Shown: positions 15,744-26,609, counted from the stretch's first letter. The stretch is 64,000 nt of DNA from Streptococcus anginosus (GCF_001697145.1 NZ_CP012719.1:1398501-1462500), one strand, 5' to 3'. Notes: a model not told the origin generated them from the letters alone. Numbers and translations: made by a program.

Positions 15744-17114
15744 TTACCCTTCATTCTCCAATTCCTCCACTAAACTAGCTAAGTTCATAGAGTTACTTCC
15801 TTTTATCAGCAATTGGTCCGTTGGTTTGAGTGCTTCTTTAACAGCTTTTACTAAGTCAGAAAATTGATCTTTTTCAGCATTTTTTACAAAATAATGGGCT
15901 TTTCCAGGCGGGAAAATTTCCTTAGCATAGGCAAATAGAGCAGCCATGTCCTCTCCATAAAGGAAAATTTCTGAGAGAATTTCTGGATTTAGGCTGGTTA
16001 TCATGGCACCGTGCATTTGTTTAGAATCAGCCCCCAATTCTTTCATATCAGCTAAAACTGCCAGTTTCCGACCTTTTTCATTAAACGGAATCGTTGAAAA
16101 TGTCTCTAAAATCAATCGCATAGCGGTTGGATTGGCATTGTAAACATCTGAAAGGATATCCGCACCATTTTTAGCTTTCTTCCACTCGGTGCGATTTCGT
16201 GTTAATTCAAGCGTTGCAAATGCTTTTTGGATCTTATCTTGTGTTACTCCTTCTTTCAATGCCACATAAGCTGCAATCATGGCATTTGTTGCATTGTATT
16301 TCCCAGTTACTGGAAGGTCAATGGCGTTATCTAAGAAATTGGTTTCAAAAGTCAAACTATCTTTTCGTTCTTCTAATTTCGTTAGGAAAATATCTTCGTC
16401 TGGACCAAAACGGACTACATTTTGCTGGCTCGGTAGAAAATCATTGATAATCTTGTCCGCTGGAACGATTAAAAGCCCCCCCTCTTTCATGCCGTTGGCA
16501 ATTTGCATTTTTCCTTTTGCAATTTCATGACGACTTTTAAAGAATTCTAAATGCGCTTCGCCAATCAGCGTCACAATACCTACTTTTGGCTGAGCAATTG
16601 TGGACAGAAGGTGAATATCCCCCATGTGATCTTGTCCCATTTCCAAAACCAATTTTTCGGTGTCATCTGGCATGTGTAAAACCGTATAAGGAAGACCAAT
16701 TTCATTATTGTAGTTTCCTTGCGTTTTATAGGTTTTATAAGTTGTTGACAAGAGGTGAGCCAGCATATCTTTGGTCGTCGTCTTACCGTTAGAACCTGTG
16801 ACCGCAAAGACATCTACCTTCATTTTTTCCAGATAATACTGTGCCAAACGCTGCAACGCTGCCAATACATCATCAACTAAAATAGAAGGATAGTCGTCCA
16901 ATTCTTTTTCTGACAAGGTTGCCACAGCACCATTTTCAAATGCTGTCGCAATAAAGTCATGCCCGTCACGTGCTCCTTTAAGAGGCAAAAATAAATCCCC
17001 TTCTTCAATCAATCGGCTGTCAAATTCTACATTTCTAAATGTACAATTCGGAAATTGATGAACATCATTTTTGGCTTTCAATACAGAAGCTACTTCATAG
17101 AACGTTAATTGCAT
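15744..17114 (-). CDS. murF: UDP-MurNAc-tripeptide:D-Ala-D-Ala ligase
   Basis: About 456 residues. The ATP-binding loop VTGSNGKTTTKDM lies near residue 110, followed by the Mur ligase central domain (NEIGLPYTVL, LVLEMGQDHMGDI) and C-terminal domain. It joins D-Ala-D-Ala to the UDP-MurNAc peptide in the cytoplasm. ATG 17114 follows AGGTGAG with good spacing; a GTG three codons earlier is less likely. It lies downstream of ddl, which makes its substrate, in the usual streptococcal order. Confidence 0.96.
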   Translation of the reverse strand: MQLTFYEVASVLKAKNDVHQFPNCTFRNVEFDSRLIEEGDLFLPLKGARDGHDFIATAFENGAVATLSEKELDDYPSILVDDVLAALQRLAQYYLEKMKVDVFAVTGSNGKTTTKDMLAHLLSTTYKTYKTQGNYNNEIGLPYTVLHMPDDTEKLVLEMGQDHMGDIHLLSTIAQPKVGIVTLIGEAHLEFFKSRHEIAKGKMQIANGMKEGGLLIVPADKIINDFLPSQQNVVRFGPDEDIFLTKLEERKDSLTFETNFLDNAIDLPVTGKYNATNAMIAAYVALKEGVTQDKIQKAFATLELTRNRTEWKKAKNGADILSDVYNANPTAMRLILETFSTIPFNEKGRKLAVLADMKELGADSKQMHGAMITSLNPEILSEIFLYGEDMAALFAYAKEIFPPGKAHYFVKNAEKDQFSDLVKAVKEALKPTDQLLIKGSNSMNLASLVEELENEG

Positions 17115-17213
17115 TTTTCTCACCTATATGTCTTAAATTTCTCTAACTCTCTCATTATACCACAGAATAACCTACTTTTACACATACTAGCTAAAGACAT
17201 ACTAAAACAATAG

Positions 17214-17236
17214 AAAAAAGAACCTTTCGGTTCTTT
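17214..17236 (-). terminator. Terminator after ddl
   Basis: AAAGAACC (17217-17224) and GGTTCTTT (17229-17236), perfect 8-bp stem with a 4-base loop. On the reverse strand it runs into TTTTTTC, so it separates ddl from murF at least in part. Confidence 0.8.
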
Positions 17237-17246
17237 CAATCTTGTC

Positions 17247-18293
17247 TCACAACAAATGTTTTTCATGTTTTGTAAACGTTTCTTGGGCTAAAAGGACTAA
17301 TTTCTCAATCAAATCCGTATAAGAAATGCCCATATTTTCCCAAAGCAGCGGATACATCGACCATTGAGTGAAACCTGGCATCGTATTTAGCTCATTAAGG
17401 AGAATCTCGCCCTTATCAGTATAAAAGAAATCGCAACGAGATAAACCAACACCGCCGATAGCATGAAATGCTTTTTCAGCATATTGACGCATAGTGGCAA
17501 TGACATCTTCTGATAGTTTTGCAGGAATATCCATAGTGATTTTATTGTCAATGTATTTAGCTTCGTAATCATAGAAAGCAACATCTTTCACTACCTCACC
17601 TGGTAAACTGCTTTGGGCTTCTTCGTTCCCAAGTAAACCAACTTCAATTTCACGCGCATTGACACCTTGCTCAATCAAGACACGACTATCGTATTTGAAA
17701 GCTAACTTAAGAGCAGAACGCAGTTCATCTTGATTTTCAGACTTAGAAATGCCGACGCTAGAACCCATATTGGACGGTTTGGTAAAAACTGGATAAGTTA
17801 GATTGGCTTCTACTGCTGCAATCTTTTCGTCTATGTTTTCCCCTTCAATCACTGCTACATAGGGAACTTGCGGAATGCCGGCAGAAGCTAATACACGTTT
17901 AGTCGTGATTTTATCCATAGCCACACTAGAAGAAAGAATATTGCAACCCACATAAGGCATTTTCAACACTTCAAGAAATCCTTGGATAGACCCGTCTTCT
18001 CCCATTGGACCATGCAGAACCGGGAACACAACTGCCCCTTCTTCGTAAATATCACTTGGTTTAATCTTTTGACTTGCAACAACAGTATCGTTGGTCATTA
18101 ATTTTTCATCGTCGGTAGGTTTGCTTGAAAATTCTTGCGTCTTGATGAAATCACCTGCTTGTGTGATGAAATAAGTCTTCACAAAGAATTTATCATAGTC
18201 AATCGCACGCATGACACTCTCCGCTGATAAGACAGAGACCTTTCTTTCCGCACTGCGACCACCGTAAAGGAGAATAATTTGTTGTTTTGCCAT
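17247..18293 (-). CDS. ddl: D-alanine--D-alanine ligase
   Basis: 348 residues, normal length. N-terminal [20 protein letters not shown], the [15 protein letters not shown] segment and the ATP-grasp centre with [15 protein letters not shown] and [11 protein letters not shown] are all present. It makes the D-Ala-D-Ala dipeptide used by MurF. Ribosome site AGAAGG. The active-site Tyr expected in vancomycin-susceptible Ddl is compatible with the sequence, but I did not model it. Confidence 0.96.
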   Translation of the reverse strand: MAKQQIILLYGGRSAERKVSVLSAESVMRAIDYDKFFVKTYFITQAGDFIKTQEFSSKPTDDEKLMTNDTVVASQKIKPSDIYEEGAVVFPVLHGPMGEDGSIQGFLEVLKMPYVGCNILSSSVAMDKITTKRVLASAGIPQVPYVAVIEGENIDEKIAAVEANLTYPVFTKPSNMGSSVGISKSENQDELRSALKLAFKYDSRVLIEQGVNAREIEVGLLGNEEAQSSLPGEVVKDVAFYDYEAKYIDNKITMDIPAKLSEDVIATMRQYAEKAFHAIGGVGLSRCDFFYTDKGEILLNELNTMPGFTQWSMYPLLWENMGISYTDLIEKLVLLAQETFTKHEKHLL

Positions 18294-18381
18294 TTTTATA
18301 CCTAACCTTCTTATCTTAAAAGAAATCTACAAATTTAATCGCTTTTTAGTATATCATATTTTAGATTGTTTTTGAATAGAA

Positions 18382-18415
18382 AAAGAGCTTCCATTTTCTT
18401 TTAAAGGAAAGCTCT
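18382..18415 (-). terminator. Terminator after recR
   Basis: AAGAGCTTCC and GGAAAGCTCT form a stem with one mismatch; the reverse-strand reading ends in TTTTTC. It lies 10 bases after the recR stop. Confidence 0.75.
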
Positions 18416-18425
18416 ATTTTCTTTT

Positions 18426-19022
18426 TTACAATTCTGTGCGATTCTCAATAGCCCGAAGCAGCGTCACTTCGTCTGCATATTCAATATCAGAACCAACTGC
18501 TAATCCACGAGCCAGGCGCGTGACCTTGATACCAGCTGGTTTTAACACCCGCGAGATATACATGGAAGTCGCTTCACCATCTGCTGTCGCATTGGTTGCC
18601 ACAATTACCTCTGTTACCTCACTATCCATCAACCGCGTAATGAGACTTTTCAGATTGATGTCGTCTGGTCCGACACCATTCATAGGAGAAATCAATCCTT
18701 GCAAAACATGGTATAAACCATGGTATTCTTGGATATTTTCCATAGCAGATACATCTCGACTATCTTCTACAACCAAAATAGTAGATTGATCACGTGTCTC
18801 ATCGGTGCAGATAGCACAAGGATCATCATCTGTTAGATTACCACAAATAGAACAATAGGTCAGCTCACGTTTTGCTGCAAGCAAATTTTTAGCAAATTCA
18901 TTGACATCATCATCACTCATACCAATCGTATAAAACGCCAAACGCGTTGCTGTTTTTATACCAATTCCTGGTAATTTAGAAAAGCTATCAATCAATTTTG
19001 CAATCGGTGTTGGATAAAGCAT
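18426..19022 (-). CDS. recR: Recombination mediator RecR
   Basis: 198 residues. Helix-hairpin-helix [14 protein letters not shown], zinc finger [16 protein letters not shown] and Toprim domain (ILVVEDSRD) in order. It acts with RecF and RecO to load RecA at gaps. The gene follows pbp2b by 10 bases, a pairing conserved in streptococci. Ribosome site AAAGGA. Confidence 0.96.
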   Translation of the reverse strand: MLYPTPIAKLIDSFSKLPGIGIKTATRLAFYTIGMSDDDVNEFAKNLLAAKRELTYCSICGNLTDDDPCAICTDETRDQSTILVVEDSRDVSAMENIQEYHGLYHVLQGLISPMNGVGPDDINLKSLITRLMDSEVTEVIVATNATADGEATSMYISRVLKPAGIKVTRLARGLAVGSDIEYADEVTLLRAIENRTEL

Positions 19023-19032
19023 AGTATCCTTT

Positions 19033-21081
19033 CTAATTCATTGGATGTTGTTGTTGATACAAGTTAATAATATCACGAGTTATACTATGACTAACGGTTG
19101 ACGATAAGTTTGTATTATGCGGGAACACAACTGCCACTGCAATTTGCGGGTTGTTACTTGGCGCATAAGCCACTACATTCGTATTAATGGCTTCCTTTCC
19201 ACCCGCAAAGGTTTCTGCTGTCCCTGTTTTGGCGCTAATCGGCACTGCTTCACCTTGTGACAAAGTACGCCCTGTAGTAAATCCGCTTGTACCATGAACT
19301 ACTTGATAAAAACCTTGTCGAATCAAATCCATATTCTCTTTTGAAATATCAACTTTATTCAGCTCTTTGGTCAACTTGGATTCAATCAGCTTTCCAAGAC
19401 CACCCGTCTCATTGTTGTCATAAATTCCTTCTACTAAGTGTGGTGCAATACGGGTACCGCCATTAGCTACCGTTGCAGCATATTGCGCCAGCTGCATTGG
19501 AGTATAGTTATCAAACTGCCCAAAAGCATTGGTTAAGTAGTTCGCAAACGTATATTTCTTAGGTGTGTAACCTTCTGATTCACTTGGTAAATCAATTCCT
19601 GTAGATGCTCCCAAACCATATTGAGCAAAAGCTTTACGCAATTTGTCCATAGAGGAATCCAAATTCGTCAAATCAATCGCCATATTGGGCGTATAAGGCG
19701 TTCCCATCATATTTAAAGCTAGTTGAACCATATAAGTATTGGATGAATATTCTAGTGCCTCTAAAGCCGTAATTTGACGAGCCCCATATTGCGTGAACCA
19801 AGAAGTGATGGCAGAGGAGCCTCCAAAAGAAATTGGTTGATCCGTCATGACTTGATTTCCTGTGATGGCTCCAGATTCCCAGCCAGCTGTTAAAGTAGCT
19901 CCTTTCACCACAGAACCCGGTACAAAGTTGTTCATAATCGTTCCAAGAGAGTCTGTTGTTAGTTCTCCTGTATTGGTATCGTGCTTCAGACCAGCCATGG
20001 CTAAAATAGCACCTGTTTTAGGATTCATCGCAACAGCATAGACCCCTTCAGAATATGTCGCATTTCCACTCGCTAATTCCGCACTAAAATACTTTCTCAA
20101 AATGTCTTCTACACCGTTCTGAAAAGCTAAATCTGTTGTTAATTTTAGATTATTTCCCTTACTACCATTGGAAATATTTTTCACGCTTTCCATATTTCCA
20201 TTTTTATCAAGATTGATTTCTTTGACTGCGCGTTTTCCTTGAAGTGTAGACTCATATTGTTTTTCCAAATAACTCGTCCCAACACGATCATTAAGGGAAT
20301 ATCCTTTTTTCAAATAAGTATCCACTTCTTCTGCGGGTAGCCCTGCCTTTTCACTTGAAACACTTCCGATGATAGAAGCCAAAGAAGTATCCAACACTTT
20401 CCTGTCCCAGCTGGTGGTAATACTGATACCAGACAGTTCTTTCGAGCTAGAGGCGATTGTCGCAATCTGATCAGCTGATAAATTATCCGTACGAATATTT
20501 CCCGTTTCAAAATTAGAAATAGCATTCATCTGACTGAACAAATAAATAGCTTTTTTATCTTCATCTGAGTAGTTTAACTTTGCTACATCAACACTCTTAA
20601 CGGCATTATTATAAATCTTAGACTCTGCCAAACGATTTCCATCTGTACCATATTTTTTATTTTTAGGCAGCTGATTAACGACCTTCTTATAAACCTCGCT
20701 GTCTGCCAAATAATAATCTACTTGTTGACGCTCAGTAACATCTGCGTTGGAAATAGAAACCAATGGAAGCAATTTTTGAGCAATTTCTTTAATCTCTGCA
20801 GCCGTCATTTTGTTGCTACGTGTGAAAGAGACGACTTGCTTGGTTGTATTCTCAACCAACGGTTTCCCACTCGCATCATAAATCTGACCACGAACCGAAC
20901 TGGTCGTCACTTTAGTCTTGCTAGCTGTCGCTAATTTTTTTGTATAAAAATCTCTATGGACAACCTGCATATAGCCCAAACGCACAATCAAACTCATAAA
21001 CAGTAAAATCACAATTCCAAATAATAAATTCAAGCGTCGTGGGATTGAATGGTTATTAAATGTTCTTTTTTTCTTAGACAT
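19033..21081 (-). CDS. pbp2b: Penicillin-binding protein 2b (class B transpeptidase)
   Basis: About 682 residues. A short cytoplasmic tail, one membrane anchor (about residues 20-40) and the transpeptidase domain with SVVK (about 390), SSN (about 446) and KTG (about 618). These positions match pneumococcal PBP2b closely. It cross-links peptidoglycan during elongation. The residue after SSN is Thr, as in penicillin-susceptible pneumococcal PBP2b. The ATG at 21081 follows GAGAGATACC; an ATG seven codons earlier is poorer. Followed by recR. Confidence 0.94.
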   Translation of the reverse strand: MSKKKRTFNNHSIPRRLNLLFGIVILLFMSLIVRLGYMQVVHRDFYTKKLATASKTKVTTSSVRGQIYDASGKPLVENTTKQVVSFTRSNKMTAAEIKEIAQKLLPLVSISNADVTERQQVDYYLADSEVYKKVVNQLPKNKKYGTDGNRLAESKIYNNAVKSVDVAKLNYSDEDKKAIYLFSQMNAISNFETGNIRTDNLSADQIATIASSSKELSGISITTSWDRKVLDTSLASIIGSVSSEKAGLPAEEVDTYLKKGYSLNDRVGTSYLEKQYESTLQGKRAVKEINLDKNGNMESVKNISNGSKGNNLKLTTDLAFQNGVEDILRKYFSAELASGNATYSEGVYAVAMNPKTGAILAMAGLKHDTNTGELTTDSLGTIMNNFVPGSVVKGATLTAGWESGAITGNQVMTDQPISFGGSSAITSWFTQYGARQITALEALEYSSNTYMVQLALNMMGTPYTPNMAIDLTNLDSSMDKLRKAFAQYGLGASTGIDLPSESEGYTPKKYTFANYLTNAFGQFDNYTPMQLAQYAATVANGGTRIAPHLVEGIYDNNETGGLGKLIESKLTKELNKVDISKENMDLIRQGFYQVVHGTSGFTTGRTLSQGEAVPISAKTGTAETFAGGKEAINTNVVAYAPSNNPQIAVAVVFPHNTNLSSTVSHSITRDIINLYQQQHPMN

Positions 21082-21207
21082 GGTATCTCTCATTCTAGTC
21101 AAAATGCTATCTTTTATTGTACCATAAATCCACCTAAATGAAGTCGTGGAAAATGGAAAACACTGAGAAAAAACACAAACTAGAAAGAAAAAACTCGCAA
21201 CACTTTA

Positions 21208-21231
21208 AAAAGCCCTGCTTGCGCAGAGCTT
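21208..21231 (-). terminator. Terminator of gpmA
   Basis: AAGCCCTGC and GCAGAGCTT pair over nine positions with one mismatch, loop of four; reverse-strand T run follows (TTTTTAAAG). Confidence 0.75.
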
Positions 21232-21248
21232 ACAATATTTTATTGGGC

Positions 21249-21941
21249 TTATTTCCCAAGATAGTATTCGTTGACAAGATTCAATTTTTCATCAAATTCA
21301 AATACAAGCGGTGGGAAATTAGGAATTTCCACATTCATGATTTCATCATCTGATAATTGTTTGATATGTTTTACAAGGGCACGGATAGAATTACCATGTG
21401 CACCTACGAATACATTTTTACCGTCTTTCAAAGCTGGAGCGATTTTATCTTCCCAGAATGGAAGAGCACGTTCCAAGGTTACTTTCAAGTTTTCTGCATC
21501 TGGAATAACTGAGTCATCAAGATTTGCATAGCGACGGTCAGTATGTGCTGAATATTGATCATCTTTTGCCATAGCTGGTGGCAATACATCATAGGAACGA
21601 CGCCAAATATGAACTTGTTCGTCACCCCATTTTTCAGCTGCTTCAGCTTTATTTTGACCTGTCAAACCGCCATAATGACGTTCATTCAAGCGCCACGATT
21701 TTTCAACTGGTACCCAAAGTTGATCTGCCGCTTCAAGAGCAAGATTTGTTGTTTTAATAGCACGTGTCAAAACAGATGTGTATGCTTGGTCAAACTCAAT
21801 ACCAGCTTCTTTAATCAATTTACCAGCATCAATAGCTTGTTGCGTTCCCTTTTCAGACAAATCAACATCAGCCCAACCTGTAAAGAGGTTTGCTTTGTTC
21901 CATTCAGACTCACCGTGGCGAGCAAAAACTAATTTTACCAT
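21249..21941 (-). CDS. gpmA: 2,3-bisphosphoglycerate-dependent phosphoglycerate mutase
   Basis: 230 residues starting [15 protein letters not shown], where RHG carries the phosphohistidine. The segment [13 protein letters not shown] and the second active-site region [11 protein letters not shown] complete the family signature. Glycolytic interconversion of 3- and 2-phosphoglycerate. ATG 21941 has AAAGGAG in front; longer in-frame extensions do not. Transcribed alone, with its own terminator. Confidence 0.97.
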   Translation of the reverse strand: MVKLVFARHGESEWNKANLFTGWADVDLSEKGTQQAIDAGKLIKEAGIEFDQAYTSVLTRAIKTTNLALEAADQLWVPVEKSWRLNERHYGGLTGQNKAEAAEKWGDEQVHIWRRSYDVLPPAMAKDDQYSAHTDRRYANLDDSVIPDAENLKVTLERALPFWEDKIAPALKDGKNVFVGAHGNSIRALVKHIKQLSDDEIMNVEIPNFPPLVFEFDEKLNLVNEYYLGK

Positions 21942-22081
21942 TAGAAATTCTCCTTTGATTTTTGAAAACTGTCTCACAGTCACTACTATATTTTACAAAA
22001 TTTTTTCAAAAAAATCCAGTATCAATGGGAGAATATTTGATTTTTGATAATTTACTTTATTCAAGCGTATACATCAATTCC

Positions 22082-22543
22082 TTAACTATTTTTCGAGCAC
22101 TCAGGACAAATTCCGTACATCAAGACTTGTGTCTTTGTAATTTTATAACCTGTTTGTTCTTCAGCTTCGCGCTTCAAATCAGGTATATCTACATCTTCAA
22201 AGTCTGCAATTCGACCACATTTTTCACAAACAACATTCAGATGTTCGTGCCCCATAAAATCAAAATAAGTCGTTTTATCATGGCTAATCTTAATTTCTTC
22301 TACAAAGCCCTCTTCCACCAAAACTTTGAGATTATTATAAACTGTTGCTAAACTCATATTAGGAAAGTCAGGAAGTAAATCATGATAAATTGCTTCCGCA
22401 CTTGGGTGTTCATGTGTCCGAATCATATAGGCAATGACTGCCTTTCTAGTCTCTGTAATACGGACTCCCTTTGTTTTCAATCGTTGAATAACGTTTTCAT
22501 AATCACCTTGATCCGTGAGTTCTAAATAAGGATGTGACTTCAT
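22082..22543 (-). CDS. perR: Fur-family metal/peroxide regulator, probably PerR
   Basis: 153 residues. N-terminal winged helix (RITETRKAVIAYM, MSLATVYNNLKVLVEEG) and C-terminal dimer domain with HEHLNVVCEKCG and CPECS, the structural zinc cysteines. Most streptococci have one Fur homologue, PerR, which controls peroxide stress and metal genes. A PerR-box-like sequence lies just upstream, suggesting autoregulation. Fur or Zur activity cannot be excluded from sequence. Confidence 0.85.
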   Translation of the reverse strand: MKSHPYLELTDQGDYENVIQRLKTKGVRITETRKAVIAYMIRTHEHPSAEAIYHDLLPDFPNMSLATVYNNLKVLVEEGFVEEIKISHDKTTYFDFMGHEHLNVVCEKCGRIADFEDVDIPDLKREAEEQTGYKITKTQVLMYGICPECSKNS

Positions 22544-22601
22544 TTCCTACCTGCTCATGATTTTTTCCTTTATTATATCACGAAAATAGAAAAATGCGTA
22601 T

Positions 22602-22616
22602 TTAGAATGATTGCAA
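22602..22616. promoter_or_regulatory. PerR/Fur-box-like sequence
   Basis: TTAGAATGATTGCAA matches the PerR consensus (TTAnAATnATTnTAA type) at all but about two positions. It lies about 60 bases upstream of the perR ATG, between perR and the hup terminator. Confidence 0.55.
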
Positions 22617-22663
22617 ATAAATGCAAATGATAAAGTTAGTCTCCTTATCTGCCCTTTTACAAG

Positions 22664-22705
22664 AAAAAAACCTATTGCTCAACGCCGAAACGTTGATACA
22701 ATAGG
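22664..22705 (-). terminator. Terminator of hup
   Basis: CCTATTG (22671-22677)/CAATAGG (22699-22705) with an inner CAACG/CGTTG stem; on the reverse strand it continues into TTTTTTTC. Confidence 0.85.
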
Positions 22706-22720
22706 CTTTTTAAAATTGCA

Positions 22721-22996
22721 TTATTTAACAGCGTCTTTAAGAGCTTTACCTGCTTTAAATGCTGGTACTTTAGAAGCTGCAATTGTGATTTCTGCACCAG
22801 TTTGTGGGTTGCGACCTTTACGAGCTGCACGTTCACGAACTTCAAAGTTACCAAAACCAATCAATTGAACTTTTTCACCAGCTGCAAGGTATTCAGTCAC
22901 TGCTGCAAATACAGCGTCAACTGCTGCTGCTGAATCTTTCTTAGTCAATTCTGTAGCTTCTGCTACTTTTGCAATCAAATCTTGTTTGTTAGCCAT
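22721..22996 (-). CDS. hup: DNA-binding protein HU
   Basis: 91 residues, complete [44 protein letters not shown] for the DNA-gripping arm, and a C-terminal helix. Abundant nucleoid protein that bends DNA. Ribosome site GGAGG. Strong consensus promoter and strong terminator fit a highly expressed single-gene unit. Confidence 0.97.
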   Translation of the reverse strand: MANKQDLIAKVAEATELTKKDSAAAVDAVFAAVTEYLAAGEKVQLIGFGNFEVRERAARKGRNPQTGAEITIAASKVPAFKAGKALKDAVK

Positions 22997-23022
22997 TTAA
23001 CAAATCCTCCAAAAAATTTTAT

Positions 23023-23082
23023 GAGTTAGCAGTTACTAACTCTAACAAGTATTATCATATCTAAAAATTACTATTAGGTCAA
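23023..23082 (-). promoter_or_regulatory. hup promoter and leader hairpin
   Basis: On the reverse strand TTGACC (23077-23082) and TATGAT (23054-23059) are 17 bases apart. Downstream, GAGTTAG (23023-23029) and CTAACTC (23036-23042) make a perfect 7-bp hairpin in the 5' leader, which may stabilise the mRNA or tune translation. Confidence 0.75.
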
Positions 23083-23124
23083 GCACAAAACGAACTTTTT
23101 TCTATCTTTCCAAAAATATCCAAC

Positions 23125-23958
23125 TTATTCATAGCGAACAAGAACTGCCCAAGCATTTTCCCCAGTATGTGTTTGGATAATAGAACCCGTTTCTAAAACA
23201 GGAATCGGAGCTGTCACAAATTGTTGCAACACCTGTTTCATCTCATTTGCCAACTCAGCAGTCCCTGCATACGAGATTCCAATCTCAGCCACTTTTTTAT
23301 CTTTTAAGCCTTCAGCTAAATCATTGACCCATTTTTTAAAGGTTTTTACACCACGCCCCTTAACAATCGGTTGTAATTCGTGGTTTTTCATTTGCATAAC
23401 CACTCGGATATTAAGCAGCGAACTGAGAAGACCAGTCACACGACTAATACGACCGCCTTTTACAAGATTTTCAAGCGTTGAAACACCAATATACAATTCT
23501 GTTTTTTCGCGCACTTCTTCGATTTTTGCTAAAATAGCATCAAAGTCTGCACCTTCTTTTGCTAGTTTTGCAGCTTCAACCACTTGAAACTTCAATGCTT
23601 GATCCGTAAAGGAGCTATCAATCACTGTTACATCCACATTTGCCAAGGTTGCACCTTGACGTGCAGCTTCGACCGTTCCAGATAAAGCATGCGACATATG
23701 AATAGATATGATTTTATCGGCAGTTTCTCCGAGTGTTTCAAAGATTTCTGCAAAAACACCAACTGGTGGTTGACTGGTCTTCGGTAGATTTTTACTTGAC
23801 TGCATCAGATGAAGAAATTCTCCTTCTTTTAAGTCAGCGTCTGAATAAACAACACCGTCTACCATTACAGACAAAGGGACGATTGTAATCTCTAAATCCT
23901 CTACAACTTGCGGTTCAATCGTAATAGATGAATCCGTTACAATTTTGATTTTTGTCAT
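23125..23958 (-). CDS. DegV family fatty-acid-binding protein
   Basis: 277 residues, full-length DegV fold: [30 protein letters not shown] and [13 protein letters not shown] line the lipid site. Members bind a fatty acid; FakB proteins present it to the kinase FakA. Whether this one is a FakB partner is inferred. Good ribosome site. Adjacent to hup, on the same strand but apparently separate. Confidence 0.9.
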   Translation of the reverse strand: MTKIKIVTDSSITIEPQVVEDLEITIVPLSVMVDGVVYSDADLKEGEFLHLMQSSKNLPKTSQPPVGVFAEIFETLGETADKIISIHMSHALSGTVEAARQGATLANVDVTVIDSSFTDQALKFQVVEAAKLAKEGADFDAILAKIEEVREKTELYIGVSTLENLVKGGRISRVTGLLSSLLNIRVVMQMKNHELQPIVKGRGVKTFKKWVNDLAEGLKDKKVAEIGISYAGTAELANEMKQVLQQFVTAPIPVLETGSIIQTHTGENAWAVLVRYE

Positions 23959-24056
23959 GGTTTTCCTACTTTTATAAATTTTATCTATTTAATTTATTAT
24001 ATCAAAAAAATAACTTTTTGTGGAATAATTTTTCTGGATAAAATATGTAAAAGATG

Positions 24057-24118
24057 TGTAAGAACCTCTTACTTTTCTAAATAGGCATAATTATTAAATT
24101 TTCAGAAAATAATTGACA
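24057..24118. promoter_or_regulatory. Promoter/operator region of the iron-compound importer
   Basis: GTAAGA-ACC-TCTTAC (24057-24071) is a short perfect palindrome. AATTATT (24089-24095) and AATAATT (24108-24114) form an inverted pair that overlaps a TTGACA box (24113-24118). An A/T palindrome over a -35 box is what an iron-responsive repressor site would look like; the regulator is not identified. Confidence 0.5.
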
Positions 24119-24188
24119 GTCTTTTATTTTTTTGTTAGCCTAGTGATGTATCTTGCTGAAGCAATTGCTTTTAAGAAAGGGTTGATAA

Positions 24189-25142
24189 ATGAAACAGACA
24201 AAATTTTTAGGAATTCTTTGTCTTGCTCTGGTTATGATTTCAATTACAGTTGGTTCTAGCCACTTTTCGTGGTGGCAACTGCTATATGGAGATAAGCAGA
24301 CCGGTCTGCTATTTTGGGAGTCACGCTTGCCAAGGACAATTAGTATTCTCCTAGCAGGCTCTAGTATGAGCATTGCCGGGCTTCTTATGCAGACTGTTAC
24401 ACAAAATCATTTTGCTGCTCCTAGTACAGTTGGAACGGTCGAGGCTGCGAAATTTGGTATGTTGCTCAGTTTATTTTTCTTTCCGTCAGCCACATTAGCG
24501 CAAAAAATGCTATTTGCTTTTGTATCTGCTATTTTTTTTACAATTATTTTTATTAGATTTATCAGAAAATTCTCATTTAAAGAAAAATGGTTGTTACCGC
24601 TTGTCGGAATTATTTATAGTGGGGTGATTAGCGCAGCTGGAGAAATCATTGCTTATCGTTTTGATCTTGTCCAAAGCATGACTTCATGGACACAAGGCTC
24701 TTTTTCCATGATTCAGAAACATCAATATGAATGGTTGTTTTTAAGTTTAATCATCTTGATTGCGGTATGGAAACTATCAGCCACGTTTACCATTATGAAT
24801 CTAGGGGAAGACGCCAGTCATAATCTAGGCATTTCCTTTTACCAAATGGAGGGAATGACGTTGTTTCTCATTGCATTGACAACAAGTGTGACGATGATTA
24901 CAGTCGGCTCTCTTCCATTTATCGGAGTCATTGTTCCAAACATCATTCGGAAATTTTATGGTGACCATATCACGCGCATTAAGGGACTGACCGCATTAAC
25001 TGGTGCCTGTCTCATCTTAGCCTGTGATATTGTAGCGCGTCTAGTCATTCGTCCTTACGAAGTCTCCGTCAGCTTGATTTTAGGAATTTTGGGTAGTTTG
25101 GCGTTCGTGTATCTTTTGTGGCGAGGTGCTGCTCATGAATAA
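24189..25142 (+). CDS. FecCD-type iron-compound ABC permease 1
   Basis: 317 residues of BtuC/FecC-type permease with about nine membrane helices. Family motifs include LPRTISILLAGSSMSIAGLLMQ near residue 50, TVGTVEAAKFG and the cytoplasmic loop LPFIGVIVPNIIRKFYGDH. It would pair with the second permease to form the channel of a siderophore or heme importer. Starts behind AAAGGG; its last bases overlap the second permease start (ATGAATAA). Confidence 0.93.
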   Translation: MKQTKFLGILCLALVMISITVGSSHFSWWQLLYGDKQTGLLFWESRLPRTISILLAGSSMSIAGLLMQTVTQNHFAAPSTVGTVEAAKFGMLLSLFFFPSATLAQKMLFAFVSAIFFTIIFIRFIRKFSFKEKWLLPLVGIIYSGVISAAGEIIAYRFDLVQSMTSWTQGSFSMIQKHQYEWLFLSLIILIAVWKLSATFTIMNLGEDASHNLGISFYQMEGMTLFLIALTTSVTMITVGSLPFIGVIVPNIIRKFYGDHITRIKGLTALTGACLILACDIVARLVIRPYEVSVSLILGILGSLAFVYLLWRGAAHE

Positions 25143-25560
25143 AATGAAGAGTCAAACAAGAAATCGCTTACTTTTATTGCTTTTGGTAGCTAGCTTGAGT
25201 GGCTTGTTATATCTCATGCCAATGGACTATCCTTTAACAGGTTTTATTATGAAATTGCGCTTGCAAAAGTTACTAGCCTATCTCTTAGTCGCCATAGCTG
25301 GAAGTCTTGCTACAATCAGCTTTCAAACAATCACAGAAAATCGTTTTTTAACACCAAGCATTCTTGGAATAGAATCTCTCTATGTCTTTATGCAGACGAT
25401 TTATCTTTTCTTTGCTAGCAAATTCATCGGCAATACCAGTCATCCTTTGCTTGAGTTTATCTTAGTCTTACTCATACAGTGCGGCTTCTTTTTCTGCCTG
25501 CAACCTGCATTAAAAAAGCTACTCCAGCAAGGATTTGTATTTTATAAATTGCAAGAATAA
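25135..25560 (+). pseudogene. FecCD permease 2, 5' half (split by IS30)
   Basis: The N-terminal 140 or so residues of the second permease, starting ATG 25135 (ribosome site GAGG) and overlapping permease 1 by 8 bases. It carries RLQKLLAYLLVAIAGSLATISFQTITENRFLTPSILG and ends ...GFVFYKLQE at the edge of the IS, where a stop appears. The rest of the protein is encoded at 26610-27158. Without it the importer lacks half its channel. Confidence 0.85.
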
Positions 25561-26583
25561 GTGCAACATTTATTCGAACTCATCCTCTAGAGCTTCACAA
25601 GAAGTTCTGTAACCTAAACATTTTCGTGGTCGGTGATTGATATCATATAAAGCCTTGTTCAAATCCTCATCAGAGATAGTGGCTAAATCTGTTTTCTTTG
25701 GGAAATATTCTCTTAGTAAGCCATTTGCGTTTTCATTGCTTCCTCTCTGCCAGGATGAATAGGCATCCGCAAAGAAAAAGGAAATTCCTAAATTCTCTAC
25801 CAGAGGATAGCAGGCAAACTCTTTTCCCCTGTCTGAAGTGAAGGTTTTAAGAGCCTCTTTTGGAAATAGCCTACAAAGTTTTTCGATGGCTGAAAACATG
25901 GCTTTGGCTGTTCTATCTGGTATCTTGAAAGCTAAGTAAAAACGAGTTTTTCGCTCTAGAAAGGTCGCTAAACACCCCTTGCTTTTGCCTCTGGAAGACA
26001 CCACAGTATCAAGCTCCCAGTGCCCAAAAGTTTCACGATTACGGACCTCTTTAGGACGTTTGGAAATTGGCGTACCAATCCTAAATCTTCCACGTGTTTC
26101 TTTGGGTTGTCGAGTTTTTCCTTTACGACGAAGGACGCTCAAATCCAGATCAATCAAACCAGCATAGAGCCAGTTATAGATGGTTTTAAAAGCTACCATT
26201 GGCTTTTGTTCAAGCTGATAGCGGCCACAAATCTGTTCAGGCGACCAGGAGGATTTTAAACCGTTCTCAATTTCCTTTTTCAACTTTGGTGTCAAACAAG
26301 ACTTCCGACCTTTTTGCTTAGCCCTGTGATCGTACTGTTCCTGTGCTGAGGTTGCGGAATAACCATTTTGGCATCGTCTTAACTCTCTTGAAATGGTAGA
26401 CTAATAGAAGACAAGTTTACTTGAAATTTGGCAAGGTTTCAAAAATAATTCCAAGTAGGTTTCTATCATTATTCGGTCAGTTATGGTAAGATGGAAGTAG
26501 CTCAAAGTTTTTAATCAGGTTCTGTTTGTGTGGGTAATTACAGATTACACAAAAGAAACAATATGAGTTTTTTTGTGGCACTA
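25558..26583 (-). mobile_element. IS30-family insertion in the permease 2 gene
   Basis: About 1.03 kb between AAGTGCAACA (25559-25568) and the imperfect inverted match TGTGGCACT (26574-26582), containing a single leftward IS30 transposase frame. The transposase resembles the IS1239 type found in streptococci. The exact borders and a short target duplication cannot be fixed from this sequence alone. Confidence 0.82.
25570..26505 (-). pseudogene. IS30-family transposase with an internal stop
   Basis: From a TTG at 26505 (LSYFHLTITDRIM) the frame reads the family N-terminus, meets one TAG just before STISRELRRCQNGYS, and continues open to 25570. The later DDE domain is intact: FGHWELDTVV, TSDRGKEFA and RGSNENANGLLREYFPKKTDL. 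The ATG expected for the start is TTG and the HTH carries the stop, so the copy is probably inactive. Confidence 0.85.
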
Positions 26584-26609
26584 GATTTTACAAATTATCA
26601 TTTATTTTA

